Assembly: GCF_002938435.1 (NCBI RefSeq)
Contig: NZ_POQT01000023.1
Coordinates: 1 to 64,000, forward strand
Source of the DNA: Blastococcus saxobsidens
GTDB taxonomy: Bacteria; Actinomycetota; Actinomycetes; Mycobacteriales; Geodermatophilaceae
DNA length: 64,000 bases
Reading direction: 5' to 3'
Below the pieces are notes generated by a model, which saw nothing but the letters and a program-made list of their open reading frames with translations, made no database searches and had not been told where the DNA came from. Made by a program: the position numbers and the translations under genes. Each line of letters opens with the position of its first letter. Position 1 is the first letter of the stretch. This document shows, one piece after another, positions 16,659-25,415 of this stretch.

Positions 16659-17246
16659 TCAGTTGTCCGGGGTCGGGTCCTCCGGCGCCTCGAAGTCGCC
16701 CTGGCCGGGGGGCTCGGAGACGACCGGGGCGTCGAGCGTCACCTCGCCGGCCTGCTCGAAGACGAAGGTGACCGGGATCGACTGCGACGAGCGCAGGTCC
16801 GTGGACAGGTCCGTCAGGAGCACCGACGGCGGACCCTCGGGCTCCAGGTAGACGTTGTCGTTCTCGGGGACCTCGATCGTCCCGCCGGGGCCGTCGAGCG
16901 GGATCAGCTCCGCCCCCGCGAAGTCCTGGCCGCGGATCTCGACCAGTTGGTCGCCGGTGGTCCCGGTGTTCGCGATCGCCGCGTACAACCGGACGTCCTC
17001 ACCGACCTCCCACACGCCGTCCTCCGGGTAGGCGAGCCCCACCGCGGTGATCTTGATGTCTTCGGTCACCGCCTCGTCCGGGCCGGGGTTGCCGCCGATC
17101 ACCTCGTCGCCGGGCACGTCGAGCGGGTTGTCGAGGTTGTCGGCCCCCGGGCTGTCGGCGCCCTCCTCCCCACCGCAGGCCGCCAGCGGCAGCGCGGCGG
17201 CGAGGAGCAGGGCGGCGAACGGGTGCCTGCGCGTGCGGCGGGTCAT
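16659..17246 (-). CDS. Lipoprotein with PCu(A)C-like copper-chaperone fold
   Basis: A 195-residue lipoprotein with a clear signal and lipobox (FAALLLAAALPLAACGG). The distal half resembles the PCu(A)C family: IANTGTTGDQLVEIRG, GGTIEVPENDNVYLEPEG, then LSSQSIPVTFVFEQAGEVTLDAPV-type strands. The His and Met copper ligands of true PCu(A)C proteins are not visible, so copper binding is doubtful. It is bounded by its own terminator. Its role is unknown beyond a surface-anchored beta-sandwich. Confidence 0.7.
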   Translation of the reverse strand: MTRRTRRHPFAALLLAAALPLAACGGEEGADSPGADNLDNPLDVPGDEVIGGNPGPDEAVTEDIKITAVGLAYPEDGVWEVGEDVRLYAAIANTGTTGDQLVEIRGQDFAGAELIPLDGPGGTIEVPENDNVYLEPEGPPSVLLTDLSTDLRSSQSIPVTFVFEQAGEVTLDAPVVSEPPGQGDFEAPEDPTPDN

Positions 17247-17352
17247 GCTGGTCCTCCCGGAGTGGTGTACGACCGTCGAGGACTACCCCGGCCGGTTCGC
17301 ACGACCCCCGGGTGGACGAACCGCAACAGAGTTGTCGCATGGGGGTGGACGC

Positions 17353-17502
17353 GTGGAGGACGAGCGCCCGTACCGGTCCGACGACGACGGCGGTGACCCC
17401 GCCTGCCTGCTGCGCCGGGTGTGCCCGGCCTGCGGCCGGGTCGCCGACGAGGACCCACCGACCCGCTGCCCCGCGTGCGGGGAGGAGCTGCCGGCGGACT
17501 GA
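17353..17502 (+). CDS. Small Cys4 zinc-ribbon protein
   Basis: A 49-residue protein from GTG 17353. It contains RRVCPACGRVADEDPPTRCPACGEELPAD, that is two CPACG knuckles spaced for one zinc ribbon. The acidic N-terminus has no other feature. The ribosome-binding site (GGGGGTGGAC) is only fair, so the exact start is uncertain. It stops 4 bp before the convergent Rieske gene. Function unknown. Confidence 0.55.
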   Translation: MEDERPYRSDDDGGDPACLLRRVCPACGRVADEDPPTRCPACGEELPAD

Positions 17503-17505
17503 CCG

Positions 17506-18828
17506 TCAGGCGGCCGCGTGCTGCCGCCGTCCGGCGGCCATGAATTCGCACAGCGCCTGCCGCAGCGCGACCCCCGACCGGTCGGCGGGCACGTGCACCT
17601 CGTCCCGCGGGTCCAAGGGCAGCCCGCTGATCGCCAGCGTCTCCTGGGAGCGGACGTCCTCGGCCAGCAGTCGCCGCTGCAGCGCCACCTGCTCGGCCAT
17701 CCAGGCGGGGGTCGGCAACGGCTGCCCGGGGCCGGCGGACACCAGCAGGCAGGTGTAGACGCGCGTGGAGTCCAGGTCCTCGGGCTGCAGCAGGTAGAGC
17801 AGCGTCGTCGCCGCTCCCGTGTCGAGGAACTCCTGCCGCAACCGCAGCCGGAACGGCGCACGGAAGGTGTAGGTGGTCCGCCGCCGCTGCCGGAGCGGGC
17901 GGGCGCCGGTGGCCACCTCCGGGTCCAGCGGGTTGTCCACCCACTGCTCCTGCACGCTGCTGAAGCCGCCGGGCTCGGCGATCACGCGGGGCGGGGTCAT
18001 CTCGGTGCGGTCCGGCGTGCCGATCGTGGCGGCGTGCACGAACGGGCCGTGCGTCGCGTCGAGGAAGGTGTCGGCCAGCGGGCCGGCCGGGCCGGGGGAC
18101 CGTACGGGTGGCAGCCAGCCGGCGACGTACCGCCGGTCGGCCGCCTCGGGGACCTCGAAGGGGACGTCGACCGGCTCGGCCGGCGCCAGCCAGATCAGCC
18201 CCAGCCGCTCCCGGACGCCGGCCGCGGCGGGTTCGACGGTCACCGTGCCGTCGTGGTCGCGGGCGAGGTTGCACGTGCAACCGAGCAGCCGCACCTGCGA
18301 CCAGCCGCCCGGCCGCAGCTCGCGGCTGAGCGCGACGGGGTGCCAGGCGTGCGCCAGGGCCGGCGCCAGGTTGTCGAACACCGGACCGTCCGGTGCGGGC
18401 AGCGGCGGGGCCGGCGCGACGGCGGGCTCCGCGCCGGGCCGCGGTGGGCCGGTCGGCGTCGGCTCCGGCGCCAGCCAGACCCAGCCGTGCCGCTCCTCCA
18501 CCCCCCATGGCCCGCGCGGATCGGCCCGGGGCGGCGGACAGCCGTCCGGCCCCAGCGAGGGCACCTGCGTGCAGCGGCCGTCGCCGTCGAACCGCCACCC
18601 GTGCGCCGGGCAGACCAGCCGCCCGTCCTCGACGTGCCCGGCGGCCAGCGGGACCAGCCGGTGCGGGCAGCGGGCCGGGAACGCGACGACCTCGCCGTGC
18701 GGTCGCAGCCGGACGACGACGTACGCCGAGCCGCCGGCGCCCACCGGCACCGGCGTCGTCCCCACCTCCGCCGCGCGGGCCACCGGGTACCAGTCCCTCG
18801 TCCTGCCCTCGTCCATGCCGCAGTGCAC
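17506..18828 (-). CDS. Rieske non-heme iron oxygenase, alpha-subunit type
   Basis: A 440-residue protein. The N-terminal Rieske [2Fe-2S] domain has ARCPHRLVPLAAG and LVCPAHGWRFDGDGRC (Cys-x-His and Cys-x2-His ligands). The C-terminal catalytic domain has DTFLDATHGPFVHAATIG, giving the Asp/His/His facial triad for mononuclear iron. The fold is that of ring-hydroxylating or ketosteroid/chlorophyllide-type monooxygenases; the substrate is not deducible. No reductase or ferredoxin gene is adjacent. An internal ATG 12 bp downstream (MDEGRTRDW) is an equally likely start. Confidence 0.82.
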   Translation of the reverse strand: MHCGMDEGRTRDWYPVARAAEVGTTPVPVGAGGSAYVVVRLRPHGEVVAFPARCPHRLVPLAAGHVEDGRLVCPAHGWRFDGDGRCTQVPSLGPDGCPPPRADPRGPWGVEERHGWVWLAPEPTPTGPPRPGAEPAVAPAPPLPAPDGPVFDNLAPALAHAWHPVALSRELRPGGWSQVRLLGCTCNLARDHDGTVTVEPAAAGVRERLGLIWLAPAEPVDVPFEVPEAADRRYVAGWLPPVRSPGPAGPLADTFLDATHGPFVHAATIGTPDRTEMTPPRVIAEPGGFSSVQEQWVDNPLDPEVATGARPLRQRRRTTYTFRAPFRLRLRQEFLDTGAATTLLYLLQPEDLDSTRVYTCLLVSAGPGQPLPTPAWMAEQVALQRRLLAEDVRSQETLAISGLPLDPRDEVHVPADRSGVALRQALCEFMAAGRRQHAAA

Positions 18829-19000
18829 CAGCCCGCGGTTTCCCCGGAGTTACGCCGGTGGCACAGATCGCGCACCATGGGCTCGGCGGACACGGCCGGC
18901 GTTCGGGTGGTCGGTGCTGACGGGCAGGCTCTACGGTGCGCAGGCCCACCTGTGCCGCTCCGCGGCGGGCACGGCGACGTGGGGAGGACGGGACCGGTCG

Positions 19001-20125
19001 ATGCGCGATCTCTGGCGGTGGCTGCGACCCGGCCACCTGGGCACCGAGGCCGAGCTGGCGACCTTCCGCACCCTCCACTCGGCCTCCCGCACCGCGCCCG
19101 AGCTGCGCGAGGGCCTGACCACGGAGTCCGCCGAGCGCGCGGTCCGGCACCTGCGCGACCTGCTCGGGGTGCCGGCCGTCGCGCTCACCGACACCGTGTC
19201 CATGCTGGCCTGGGACGGCCGGTTCGGGCACCACGAGCGCGACACGGCGGCGCTCGCCGCGAACGTGTGCGAGTCCGGCAACACGGTGGTCCGCGATCGG
19301 AAGGACTTCTCCTGCGCGGACGCCGGGTGCGGTCTGCGACAGGTCGTGGTCAGCCCGCTCGTGGTGGAGGACCGGGTGGTCGGCACCCTGCAGGCGTTCA
19401 CCTCCTCGGCGTCCGCCGCGCTGGTGCGGGCCGCGGACGAGGTCGCGCGCTGGGTCTCGGGGAACCTGGAGCTGGCCGAGCTCGACGCGTCCCGCACCCG
19501 CTTGATGGAGGCCGAGGTCCGGGCGCTGCGGGCGCAGATCAGCCCGCACTTCATCTACAACTCCCTGACCGCGATCGCGTCGTTCGTGCGGACGGATCCC
19601 GAGCGGGCGCGCGAGCTGCTGCTGGAGTTCGCCGACTTCACCCGGTACTCCTTCAGCCGGCACGGCGAGTACACGACGCTGGCCGAGGAGCTGCGGTCGA
19701 TCGAGCGGTACCTCGTCCTGGAGAAGGCGCGGTTCGGCGACCGGCTGCAGGTCACACTGAGGGTGGCGCAGGAGGTCCTGCCGGTCGCCGTCCCGTTCCT
19801 CTGCCTCCAGCCGCTGGTGGAGAACGCGGTCCGGCACGGTCTGGAGCGCAAGCCGGGGACCGGGAGGGTGACGATCATCGCGGCGGACCAGGGTGGCGAA
19901 TGCCTGATCTCGGTGGAGGACGACGGCGTGGGCGAGGACCCGGAGAAGGTGCGGCGGGCGCTGGCCGGTGATGCCTCCGTCGACTCGGTCGGCCTGGGCA
20001 ACGTCGACGCCCGCCTGCGCACGGCGTTCGGGGACGACTACGGCCTGGTGGTCGAGACCGGGCCCGGCGCGGGCACCAAGGTCACCGTGCGGGTGCCGAA
20101 GTTCGCTGCCGGGGTGCACCCGTGA
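19001..20125 (+). CDS. LytS-family sensor histidine kinase, soluble GAF type
   Basis: A 374-residue kinase. The N-terminal ~170 residues are GAF-like (GVPAVALTDTVSMLAWDG, VVSPLVVEDRVVGTLQAF) with three Cys: ANVCESGN and FSCADAGCGLRQ near residues 90-110. A short helix leads to the His_kinase domain with AQISPHFIYNSLTAIASFV (phosphorylatable His) and a HATPase domain with PLVENAVRHG and DDGVGEDP...GLGNVDARL. No membrane helices are seen, unlike classical LytS/BtsS, so it probably senses a cytoplasmic signal. The ATG follows GGGGAGGAC. It is paired with the LytTR regulator and precedes two symporter modules. Confidence 0.92.
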   Translation: MRDLWRWLRPGHLGTEAELATFRTLHSASRTAPELREGLTTESAERAVRHLRDLLGVPAVALTDTVSMLAWDGRFGHHERDTAALAANVCESGNTVVRDRKDFSCADAGCGLRQVVVSPLVVEDRVVGTLQAFTSSASAALVRAADEVARWVSGNLELAELDASRTRLMEAEVRALRAQISPHFIYNSLTAIASFVRTDPERARELLLEFADFTRYSFSRHGEYTTLAEELRSIERYLVLEKARFGDRLQVTLRVAQEVLPVAVPFLCLQPLVENAVRHGLERKPGTGRVTIIAADQGGECLISVEDDGVGEDPEKVRRALAGDASVDSVGLGNVDARLRTAFGDDYGLVVETGPGAGTKVTVRVPKFAAGVHP

Positions 20126-20198
20126 CCGAGCTCGCGAGGTCACGCACGAGCACACCACCGTCGGTCACGACGCCGACGAGTTCCAGCGAGGAGGCCCC

Positions 20199-20942
20199 GT
20201 GACCGCCGACCGGCTGACCGTCCTCGTGGTGGACGACGAACGGCCGGCGCTCGAGGAGCTGCGCTGGCTGCTCGAGCGGGACGGCCGCATCGAGACCGTG
20301 CTGACCAGCGACTCGGCCACCGAGGCCCTGCGGCTGCTCCAGGAGCGGGGGGTGGACGCCGTCTTCCTCGACATCCGGATGCCCGGGCTCAGCGGCGTCG
20401 ACCTGGCCCGTGTGCTGCACCGGTTCAAGGTGCCGCCCGCGGTCGTCTTCGTCACCGCCCACGACGACCACGCGGTGGACGCCTTCGAGCTGGGCGCGGT
20501 CGACTACGTGCTCAAGCCGGTGCGCGACGACCGGCTGGCCGAGGCGGTCCGCCGGGTGGTCGGGGCGCGGGCCGGCGGCTCGGCGCCCGCGGACGACGAC
20601 ATCGCCGTCGAGCTGGGTGGGGTGACGAGGTTCGTGCCCCGCTCCAGCGTGGGCTACGTCGAGGCGCAGGGCGACTACGCCCGGCTGCACACCCCGACGG
20701 GCAGCCACCTGGTCCGGGTGCCGCTGACCACCCTGGAGGAGGCCTGGAAGGACGCCGGCTTCGTGCGCATCCACCGGTCGCTGCTGGTCGCGCTGCAGCA
20801 CGTCAAGGAGGTGCGCATGGACGCCGGCCGGTGCACGGTGGTCGTCGGCGGCGTGGAGCTCGGCGTCAGCCGTCGGCACACCCGGGAGCTGCGGGACCTG
20901 CTGGTGCGCCGGGCACGCCCGGGCACCCCGGGACGGGGGTGA
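20199..20942 (+). CDS. LytTR-family response regulator
   Basis: A 247-residue regulator from GTG 20199 with AGCGAGGAGG upstream. The receiver begins LTVLVVDDERPALEELRWLL, with phospho-Asp in VFLDIRMPGLSG and Lys in DYVLKPVRDDRL. The C-terminal LytTR DNA-binding domain has SSVGYVEAQGDYARLHTPTG and FVRIHRSLLVALQHVKEV. It is downstream of the LytS-type kinase by 73 bp. LytS/LytTR pairs such as BtsSR and YpdAB of E. coli control pyruvate or carboxylate transporters, which fits the symporters that follow directly here. Confidence 0.94.
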   Translation: MTADRLTVLVVDDERPALEELRWLLERDGRIETVLTSDSATEALRLLQERGVDAVFLDIRMPGLSGVDLARVLHRFKVPPAVVFVTAHDDHAVDAFELGAVDYVLKPVRDDRLAEAVRRVVGARAGGSAPADDDIAVELGGVTRFVPRSSVGYVEAQGDYARLHTPTGSHLVRVPLTTLEEAWKDAGFVRIHRSLLVALQHVKEVRMDAGRCTVVVGGVELGVSRRHTRELRDLLVRRARPGTPGRG

Positions 20943-20945
20943 CCG

Positions 20946-21320
20946 GTGTCGGAGAGCCCACCCCGGCGGGTGCGCGTCACCAGCCCGCGCACCGGCGCCA
21001 CCCGCGCCCAGCGGGTCCCGGCCGCCCGCGAGATCGACGCCCAGACCCTGCTCGGCGAGGTCTTCATGTCCTCGCTCCTGCGCTCGCAGCTGCGGCTGGC
21101 GCTGCTCGCGCTCACCGCCGTCGTGGTGTTCGTCGGCGGGATCCCGCTGGTGTTCTGGCTGTTCCCGGACCTGTCCGGGGTCGAGGTGCTCGCCGTGCCG
21201 CTCCCGTGGCTGCTCCTGGCGTTCGCGGTCTACCCGTTCCTGTTCGGGATCGGCTGGCTCTACGTGCGCGCCGCGGAGCGCAACGAGCGCAACTTCACCG
21301 ACGTGCTGGAACGCTCGTGA
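20946..21320 (+). CDS. Small two-helix membrane protein preceding symporter (DUF485-like role)
   Basis: A 124-residue protein. A basic N-terminus (SESPPRRVRVTSPRTGATRAQR) is followed by two membrane helices (LALLALTAVVVFVGGIPLVFW and WLLLAFAVYPFLFGIGWLYV) and a charged tail RAAERNERNFTDVLERS. The architecture and position, 3 bp after the regulator and 19 bp before an ActP-like symporter, match the DUF485 partner seen before many acetate permeases, though sequence similarity to DUF485 is weak. GTG start. Confidence 0.75.
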   Translation: MSESPPRRVRVTSPRTGATRAQRVPAAREIDAQTLLGEVFMSSLLRSQLRLALLALTAVVVFVGGIPLVFWLFPDLSGVEVLAVPLPWLLLAFAVYPFLFGIGWLYVRAAERNERNFTDVLERS

Positions 21321-21339
21321 CGCGCTTCGTCGGCCGACC

Positions 21340-22872
21340 ATGACCGCCGCCGGCTACAGCGTCCTCGGCGTGACGGCCGTCTTCGTGGCCACGCTGGCGG
21401 TCGGCGCCTACGGCTGGCGGTTCTCCCGCACCACCAGCGACTTCTTCGTCGCCTCGCGCACGGTGCGGCCGGGGCTCAACGCGTCGGCCATCGGCGGGGA
21501 GTACCTGTCCGCGGCGTCCTTCCTCGGCGTCGCCGGCCTGGTGTTGGCCTTCGGCACGGAGATGCTCTGGTACCCGGTGGGCTGGACCGCCGGCTACCTG
21601 GTGCTGCTGGTGTTCGTCGCCGCGCCGCTGCGCCGCTCGGGTGCCTACACGTTGCCCGACTTCGCCGAGAGCCGGCTGGAGTCACTGGGGGTGCGCCGGC
21701 TGTCCGCGCTGCTCGTCGTGGCCATCGGCTGGCTGTACCTCATGCCGCAGTTCCAGGGTGCCGGGATCGCGCTGGCCGCCACCACGGGGACCGGGCCCTG
21801 GCTCGGCGGGGTGCTGGTCGCGACGGTGGTGCTGGTCAACGTGCTGTTCGGCGGCATGCGGAGCATCACCTTCGTCCAGGCCTTCCAGTACTGGTTGAAG
21901 CTGACCGCGCTGCTGTTCCCGCTGCTGTTCATGGTGGGCATCTGGATGGACGACGGTGCGGTCTCCCCGGCCTCCGTCGACGTGGGGTCCGTGGGCGCGC
22001 CCGGCGACTCGTGGGCGTCGCCGCTGGCCGGGGCGGGCGACCACCAGCTCTACACGACGTACTCGATCATCGTCGCCACGTTCCTCGGGACGATGGGCCT
22101 GCCGCACGTGGTGGTGCGCTTCTACACCAACCCCGACGGGGCCGCGGCCCGCCGCACGACCCTCTTCGTGCTGGCCCTGCTGGGCGTCTTCTACCTCCTG
22201 CCGCCGGTGTACGGGGGGCTCGGCCGGCTGTACGCCCCGGACCTCATCGCCAGCGGTCGCACCGACTCGGTGGTGCTGGAGCTGCCGGCCCGCATGCTGG
22301 CCGGCACGCTCGGCGACCTGCTCTCCGCGCTGACCACGGCTGGGGCGTTCGCGGCGTTCCTCTCCACGTCGTCCGGGCTGACCGTGGCGGTGGCCGGCGT
22401 GATCAGCCAGGACGCGCTGGGGCGCCGGCTCGGCGGGGTGCGGGCCTTCCAGGCCGGTGCCGTCGTCGCCGTCCTCGTCCCGCTGGGGCTGGCCCTGGCG
22501 GCCGAGGGCGTGGGGGTCGCCCAGGCGGTCGGTCTCGCGTTCGCCTTCGCTGCCTCCACCTTCTGCCCGCTGCTGGTGCTGGGCATCTGGTGGCGCCGGC
22601 TCACCGACGCCGGCGCGATCGCCGGCATGGTCGTCGGCGGCGGGTGTGCCGGCGGGGCGGTGATCGCCACGCTGCTCGGGGTGGCGCCCACCGGCTGGCC
22701 CGGTGCCCTGCTCGGCCAGCCGGCGGCCTGGACCGTGCCGCTCGCGTTCCTCGTCATGGTGGGGGTCTCCCTCGCCACGCCCCGGCGGCTGCCACCGCAC
22801 GCCGCCCGCACCATGGTCCGGCTGCACACGCCGGAGGCGGTGCAGCTGGACCGCGGCACCCCGCCGCGGTGA
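21340..22872 (+). CDS. Sodium:solute symporter, ActP-like (cation/acetate family)
   Basis: A 510-residue, ~13-helix SSS-family symporter. It begins with a VFVATLAVGAYGWRFSR helix, then SDFFVASRTVRPGLNASAIGGEYLSAASFLGVAGLVLAFG, the SSS signature region found in ActP. Later GLPHVVVRFYTNPDGAAARRTT and FAAFLSTSSGLTVAVAGVISQD match the family core. It follows the LytS/LytTR pair and a small membrane partner in one run of plus-strand genes. A monocarboxylate such as acetate or pyruvate is the likely substrate by family; the exact one is not shown. Confidence 0.9.
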   Translation: MTAAGYSVLGVTAVFVATLAVGAYGWRFSRTTSDFFVASRTVRPGLNASAIGGEYLSAASFLGVAGLVLAFGTEMLWYPVGWTAGYLVLLVFVAAPLRRSGAYTLPDFAESRLESLGVRRLSALLVVAIGWLYLMPQFQGAGIALAATTGTGPWLGGVLVATVVLVNVLFGGMRSITFVQAFQYWLKLTALLFPLLFMVGIWMDDGAVSPASVDVGSVGAPGDSWASPLAGAGDHQLYTTYSIIVATFLGTMGLPHVVVRFYTNPDGAAARRTTLFVLALLGVFYLLPPVYGGLGRLYAPDLIASGRTDSVVLELPARMLAGTLGDLLSALTTAGAFAAFLSTSSGLTVAVAGVISQDALGRRLGGVRAFQAGAVVAVLVPLGLALAAEGVGVAQAVGLAFAFAASTFCPLLVLGIWWRRLTDAGAIAGMVVGGGCAGGAVIATLLGVAPTGWPGALLGQPAAWTVPLAFLVMVGVSLATPRRLPPHAARTMVRLHTPEAVQLDRGTPPR

Positions 22873-23009
22873 GCCGGCGGGCGCTCCGGCCCTCGCGGGG
22901 CCCGTCCCGGCGACCGCTCGTCCCGCCGTACCTGCCGTACGGCGACGCCCGGTCACCGCTCGGCGCAGCGGAGGCGTGACCCACTCCACTCGTCAGGTTC
23001 CCGCCCTAA

Positions 23010-23025
23010 CGTGACACCGCTCACA
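23010..23025 (+). promoter_or_regulatory. CRP/GlxR-type operator candidate
   Basis: CGTGACACCGCTCACA matches the CRP-family pattern TGTGA-N6-TCACA with one mismatch. It lies ~54 bp before the TTG start of the second DUF485-symporter module. In corynebacteria acetate genes are GlxR/cAMP targets (family knowledge); binding here is inferred. Confidence 0.5.
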
Positions 23026-23078
23026 GCTCTGCGCCATCGCAGTGAGCGACCACCCGGACCTGACCAGGAGGACGCACC

Positions 23079-23471
23079 TTGACCGAGCCAACGGAACGGC
23101 GCCTGCTGAGCCCGGAGGAGTACCGCGCTGCGCAGGACTCCCCCGAGTTCGTCGAGTTGAAGAAGCGGTTCCGGAGCTTCGCCTTCCCCATGACGGTGGC
23201 GTTCCTCGTCTGGTACCTGCTCTACGTCCTGCTCTCCACCTACGCCGTGGACTTCATGTCCACGCAGGTGTTCGGCAACGTCAACGTGGGGATCCTCTTC
23301 GGCCTCCTGCAGTTCGTGACCACGTTCGTGATCACCCACCTGTACGTCGCGCACGCCAACAAGCGGACCGACCCGATCGCCGACGAGATGCGCACCCGGC
23401 TCGAGGCCCACGAGTTCGCCTCCGACACCGTCGCCGGCACCGACCACACCCAGGGGAGCACCCGTGCCTGA
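23079..23471 (+). CDS. DUF485 family membrane protein, symporter partner
   Basis: A 130-residue protein initiated at TTG 23079 behind a strong CAGGAGGACGCACC site. DUF485 features: SPEFVELKKRFRSFAFPMTVAFLVWYLLYVLLSTYA (first helix), MSTQVFGNVNVGILFGLLQFVTTFVITHLYVAHANKRTDP (second helix with a basic end). It overlaps the following symporter gene by 8 bp. DUF485 proteins are regularly encoded with ActP-type permeases (YjcH in E. coli). Confidence 0.9.
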   Translation: MTEPTERRLLSPEEYRAAQDSPEFVELKKRFRSFAFPMTVAFLVWYLLYVLLSTYAVDFMSTQVFGNVNVGILFGLLQFVTTFVITHLYVAHANKRTDPIADEMRTRLEAHEFASDTVAGTDHTQGSTRA

Positions 23472-25074
23472 CGTCCTCGCCGCCGAGTCCACCATCGGCA
23501 ACCCCGCGATCAACATCTCGATCTTCGGGGCGTTCGTCCTGGTCACCCTGGCCATCACCTTCAAGGCCAGCCGCAACAACAAGAGCGCGGCGGACTACTA
23601 CGCCGCCGGGCGCACCATCACCGGGCAGCAGAACGGGCTGGCGATCGCGGGTGACTACCTGTCCGCGGCGTCGTTCCTGGGCATCGCCGGGGCCATCGCG
23701 GTCTATGGCTACGACGGCTTCCTGTACTCCATCGGCTTCCTCGTCGCGTGGCTGGTCGCGCTCCTCCTCGTCGCCGAGCTGATGCGCAACACCGCCCGGT
23801 TCACGATGGCCGACGTCCTGGCCTTCCGGATGCGGCAGGGGCCGGTCCGGACGGCGGCGGCGATCTCCACGCTGGCGGTGTCGCTGTTCTACCTGCTGGC
23901 GCAGATGGCCGGCGCCGGCGGTCTGGTCGCGCTGCTCCTCGGCGTGGAAGGCGACCTGGCGGAGGCGCTGGTCGTCACGCTGGTGGGCGCGCTGATGATC
24001 TTCTACGTCCTCGTCGGCGGCATGCGCGGCACGACGTGGGTGCAGATCATCAAGGCCTCGCTGCTCATCGCGGGCGCCCTGGTCATGACCGTCTGGGTGC
24101 TCGGCAAGTACGGCTTCAACCTCTCCGCCCTGCTCGGCGGTGCGATCGAGTCCGGCGGGCAGGCCGTGGCCGAGCCCGGTGCCCAGTACGGGCTGAACGA
24201 CACGACCAAGCTCGACTTCGTCAGCCTCGGGCTCGCCCTCGTGCTCGGCACCGCGGGCCTGCCGCACGTGCTCATGCGCTTCTACACCGTGCCGACGTCG
24301 AAGGAAGCGCGGACGTCGGTGGTCTGGGCGATCTGGCTGATCGGCATCTTCTACCTGTTCAGCCTGGTCATCGGCTACGGCGCGGGCGCACTGGTCGGCG
24401 CGGAGCGGATCCTCGCCGCACCGGGTGCGGTCAACGCCGCGGCGCCGCTGCTCGCCTTCGAGCTCGGTGGGACGGTGCTGCTCGGCATCATCGCCGGCGT
24501 CGCCTTCGCGACGATCCTCGCGGTGGTCGCGGGCCTGACGATCACCGCCTCGGCGTCCTTCGCGCACGACGTCTACGCCTCGGTGATCAAGAAGGGGAAC
24601 GTGCCGCCGAACGGCGAGGTCCGGGTCGCCCGGATCACCGCCGTCGTCGTCGGCGCGATCTCCATCGGGCTGGGCATCCTGGCGCTGCAGGCCGGGCTGA
24701 ACATCGCCTTCCTGGTGGCGCTGGCGTTCGCCGTGGCCGCATCGGCGAACCTGCCGACGATCCTCTACACGCTGTTCTGGAAGAAGTTCACCACCCAGGG
24801 CGCGCTGTGGTCGATCTACGGCGGGCTGATCATCTGCATCGGCCTGATCATCTTCTCGCCGGTGGTCTCGGGTGCGGAGACCGCGATGTTCCCGACCGCG
24901 GACTTCGCGTGGTTCCCGCTGCGCAACCCCGGCCTGGTCTCGATCCCGGCCTCGTTCCTCCTCGGCTACCTGGGCACCGTGCTCACGAAGGAGAAGCCGA
25001 ACGAGGCGAAGTGGGCCGAGCTCGAGGTGCGCGCCTTCACCGGCATCGGTGCGGAGAAGGCCGTCAACCACTGA
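23464..25074 (+). CDS. actP: Cation/acetate symporter
   Basis: A 536-residue SSS transporter. It shows SAADYYAAGRTITGQQNGLAIAGDYLSAASFLGIAGAIAVYGYDGF, VSLFYLLAQMAGAGGLVALLLG, GLPHVLMRFYTVPTSKEARTSVVWA and FATILAVVAGLTITASASFAHDVYAS, all typical of ActP. The GTG start overlaps the DUF485 gene, so the two are translationally coupled. A hairpin follows the stop. It is closer to canonical ActP than the paralogue at 21340. Confidence 0.93.
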   Translation: MPDVLAAESTIGNPAINISIFGAFVLVTLAITFKASRNNKSAADYYAAGRTITGQQNGLAIAGDYLSAASFLGIAGAIAVYGYDGFLYSIGFLVAWLVALLLVAELMRNTARFTMADVLAFRMRQGPVRTAAAISTLAVSLFYLLAQMAGAGGLVALLLGVEGDLAEALVVTLVGALMIFYVLVGGMRGTTWVQIIKASLLIAGALVMTVWVLGKYGFNLSALLGGAIESGGQAVAEPGAQYGLNDTTKLDFVSLGLALVLGTAGLPHVLMRFYTVPTSKEARTSVVWAIWLIGIFYLFSLVIGYGAGALVGAERILAAPGAVNAAAPLLAFELGGTVLLGIIAGVAFATILAVVAGLTITASASFAHDVYASVIKKGNVPPNGEVRVARITAVVVGAISIGLGILALQAGLNIAFLVALAFAVAASANLPTILYTLFWKKFTTQGALWSIYGGLIICIGLIIFSPVVSGAETAMFPTADFAWFPLRNPGLVSIPASFLLGYLGTVLTKEKPNEAKWAELEVRAFTGIGAEKAVNH

Positions 25075-25094
25075 CCTGGTCGACCCGGTTCGCC

Positions 25095-25129
25095 GAGGCG
25101 CGCGTCCCCTCCCGCGGGGCGCGCGCCTC
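25095..25129 (+). terminator. Hairpin terminator after actP
   Basis: Arms GAGGCGCGCGTCCCC (25095-25109) and GGGGCGCGCGCCTC (25116-25129) pair with one mismatch or bulge around a short loop, starting 20 bp past the symporter stop. Confidence 0.7.
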
Positions 25130-25169
25130 GTGCGTTCGTCGGGATGCCGGGGTCCGGGTCGTCACCGCC

Positions 25170-25415
25170 TCAGGCGGCGGTGGCCGGCGCGGGCGCGGGT
25201 GCGACGTTCGAGGTGAGCACGACGGCGGGCGCGGCGGCGCGCTGCCGGTGGCGCAGCCCCCAGCGGGCGGTCAGCCCCGCGAGGACGACGACGCCGGCGA
25301 GGGTCGGGCGACCGGGGTGGGCCAGGGCCACGGCGATGGCGGCGGTGTAGACGAACGAGAGCAGCACCGCGGGAAGCGGCAGGTGGGGCAGGCGCAGGTG
25401 CAGGTGGGGGTGCAC
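25170..25415 (-). CDS. Small hypothetical membrane protein
   Basis: An 81-residue protein from GTG 25415 behind GGAAGGAAC. It starts with a His/Leu/Pro-rich amphipathic stretch (HPHLHLRLPHLPL), then a membrane helix (AVLLSFVYTAAIAVALA), a second weakly hydrophobic segment (TLAGVVVLAGLTARWGL) and an Ala/Pro tail. I do not recognise a family. It lies ~100 bp downstream of the Mn-catalase on the same strand. Confidence 0.5.
   Translation of the reverse strand: MHPHLHLRLPHLPLPAVLLSFVYTAAIAVALAHPGRPTLAGVVVLAGLTARWGLRHRQRAAAPAVVLTSNVAPAPAPATAA

Noticed and set aside
16659-17246. Functional copper chaperone
   Set aside because: The fold resembles PCu(A)C but the His/Met ligands are not visible, so no copper role was assigned.
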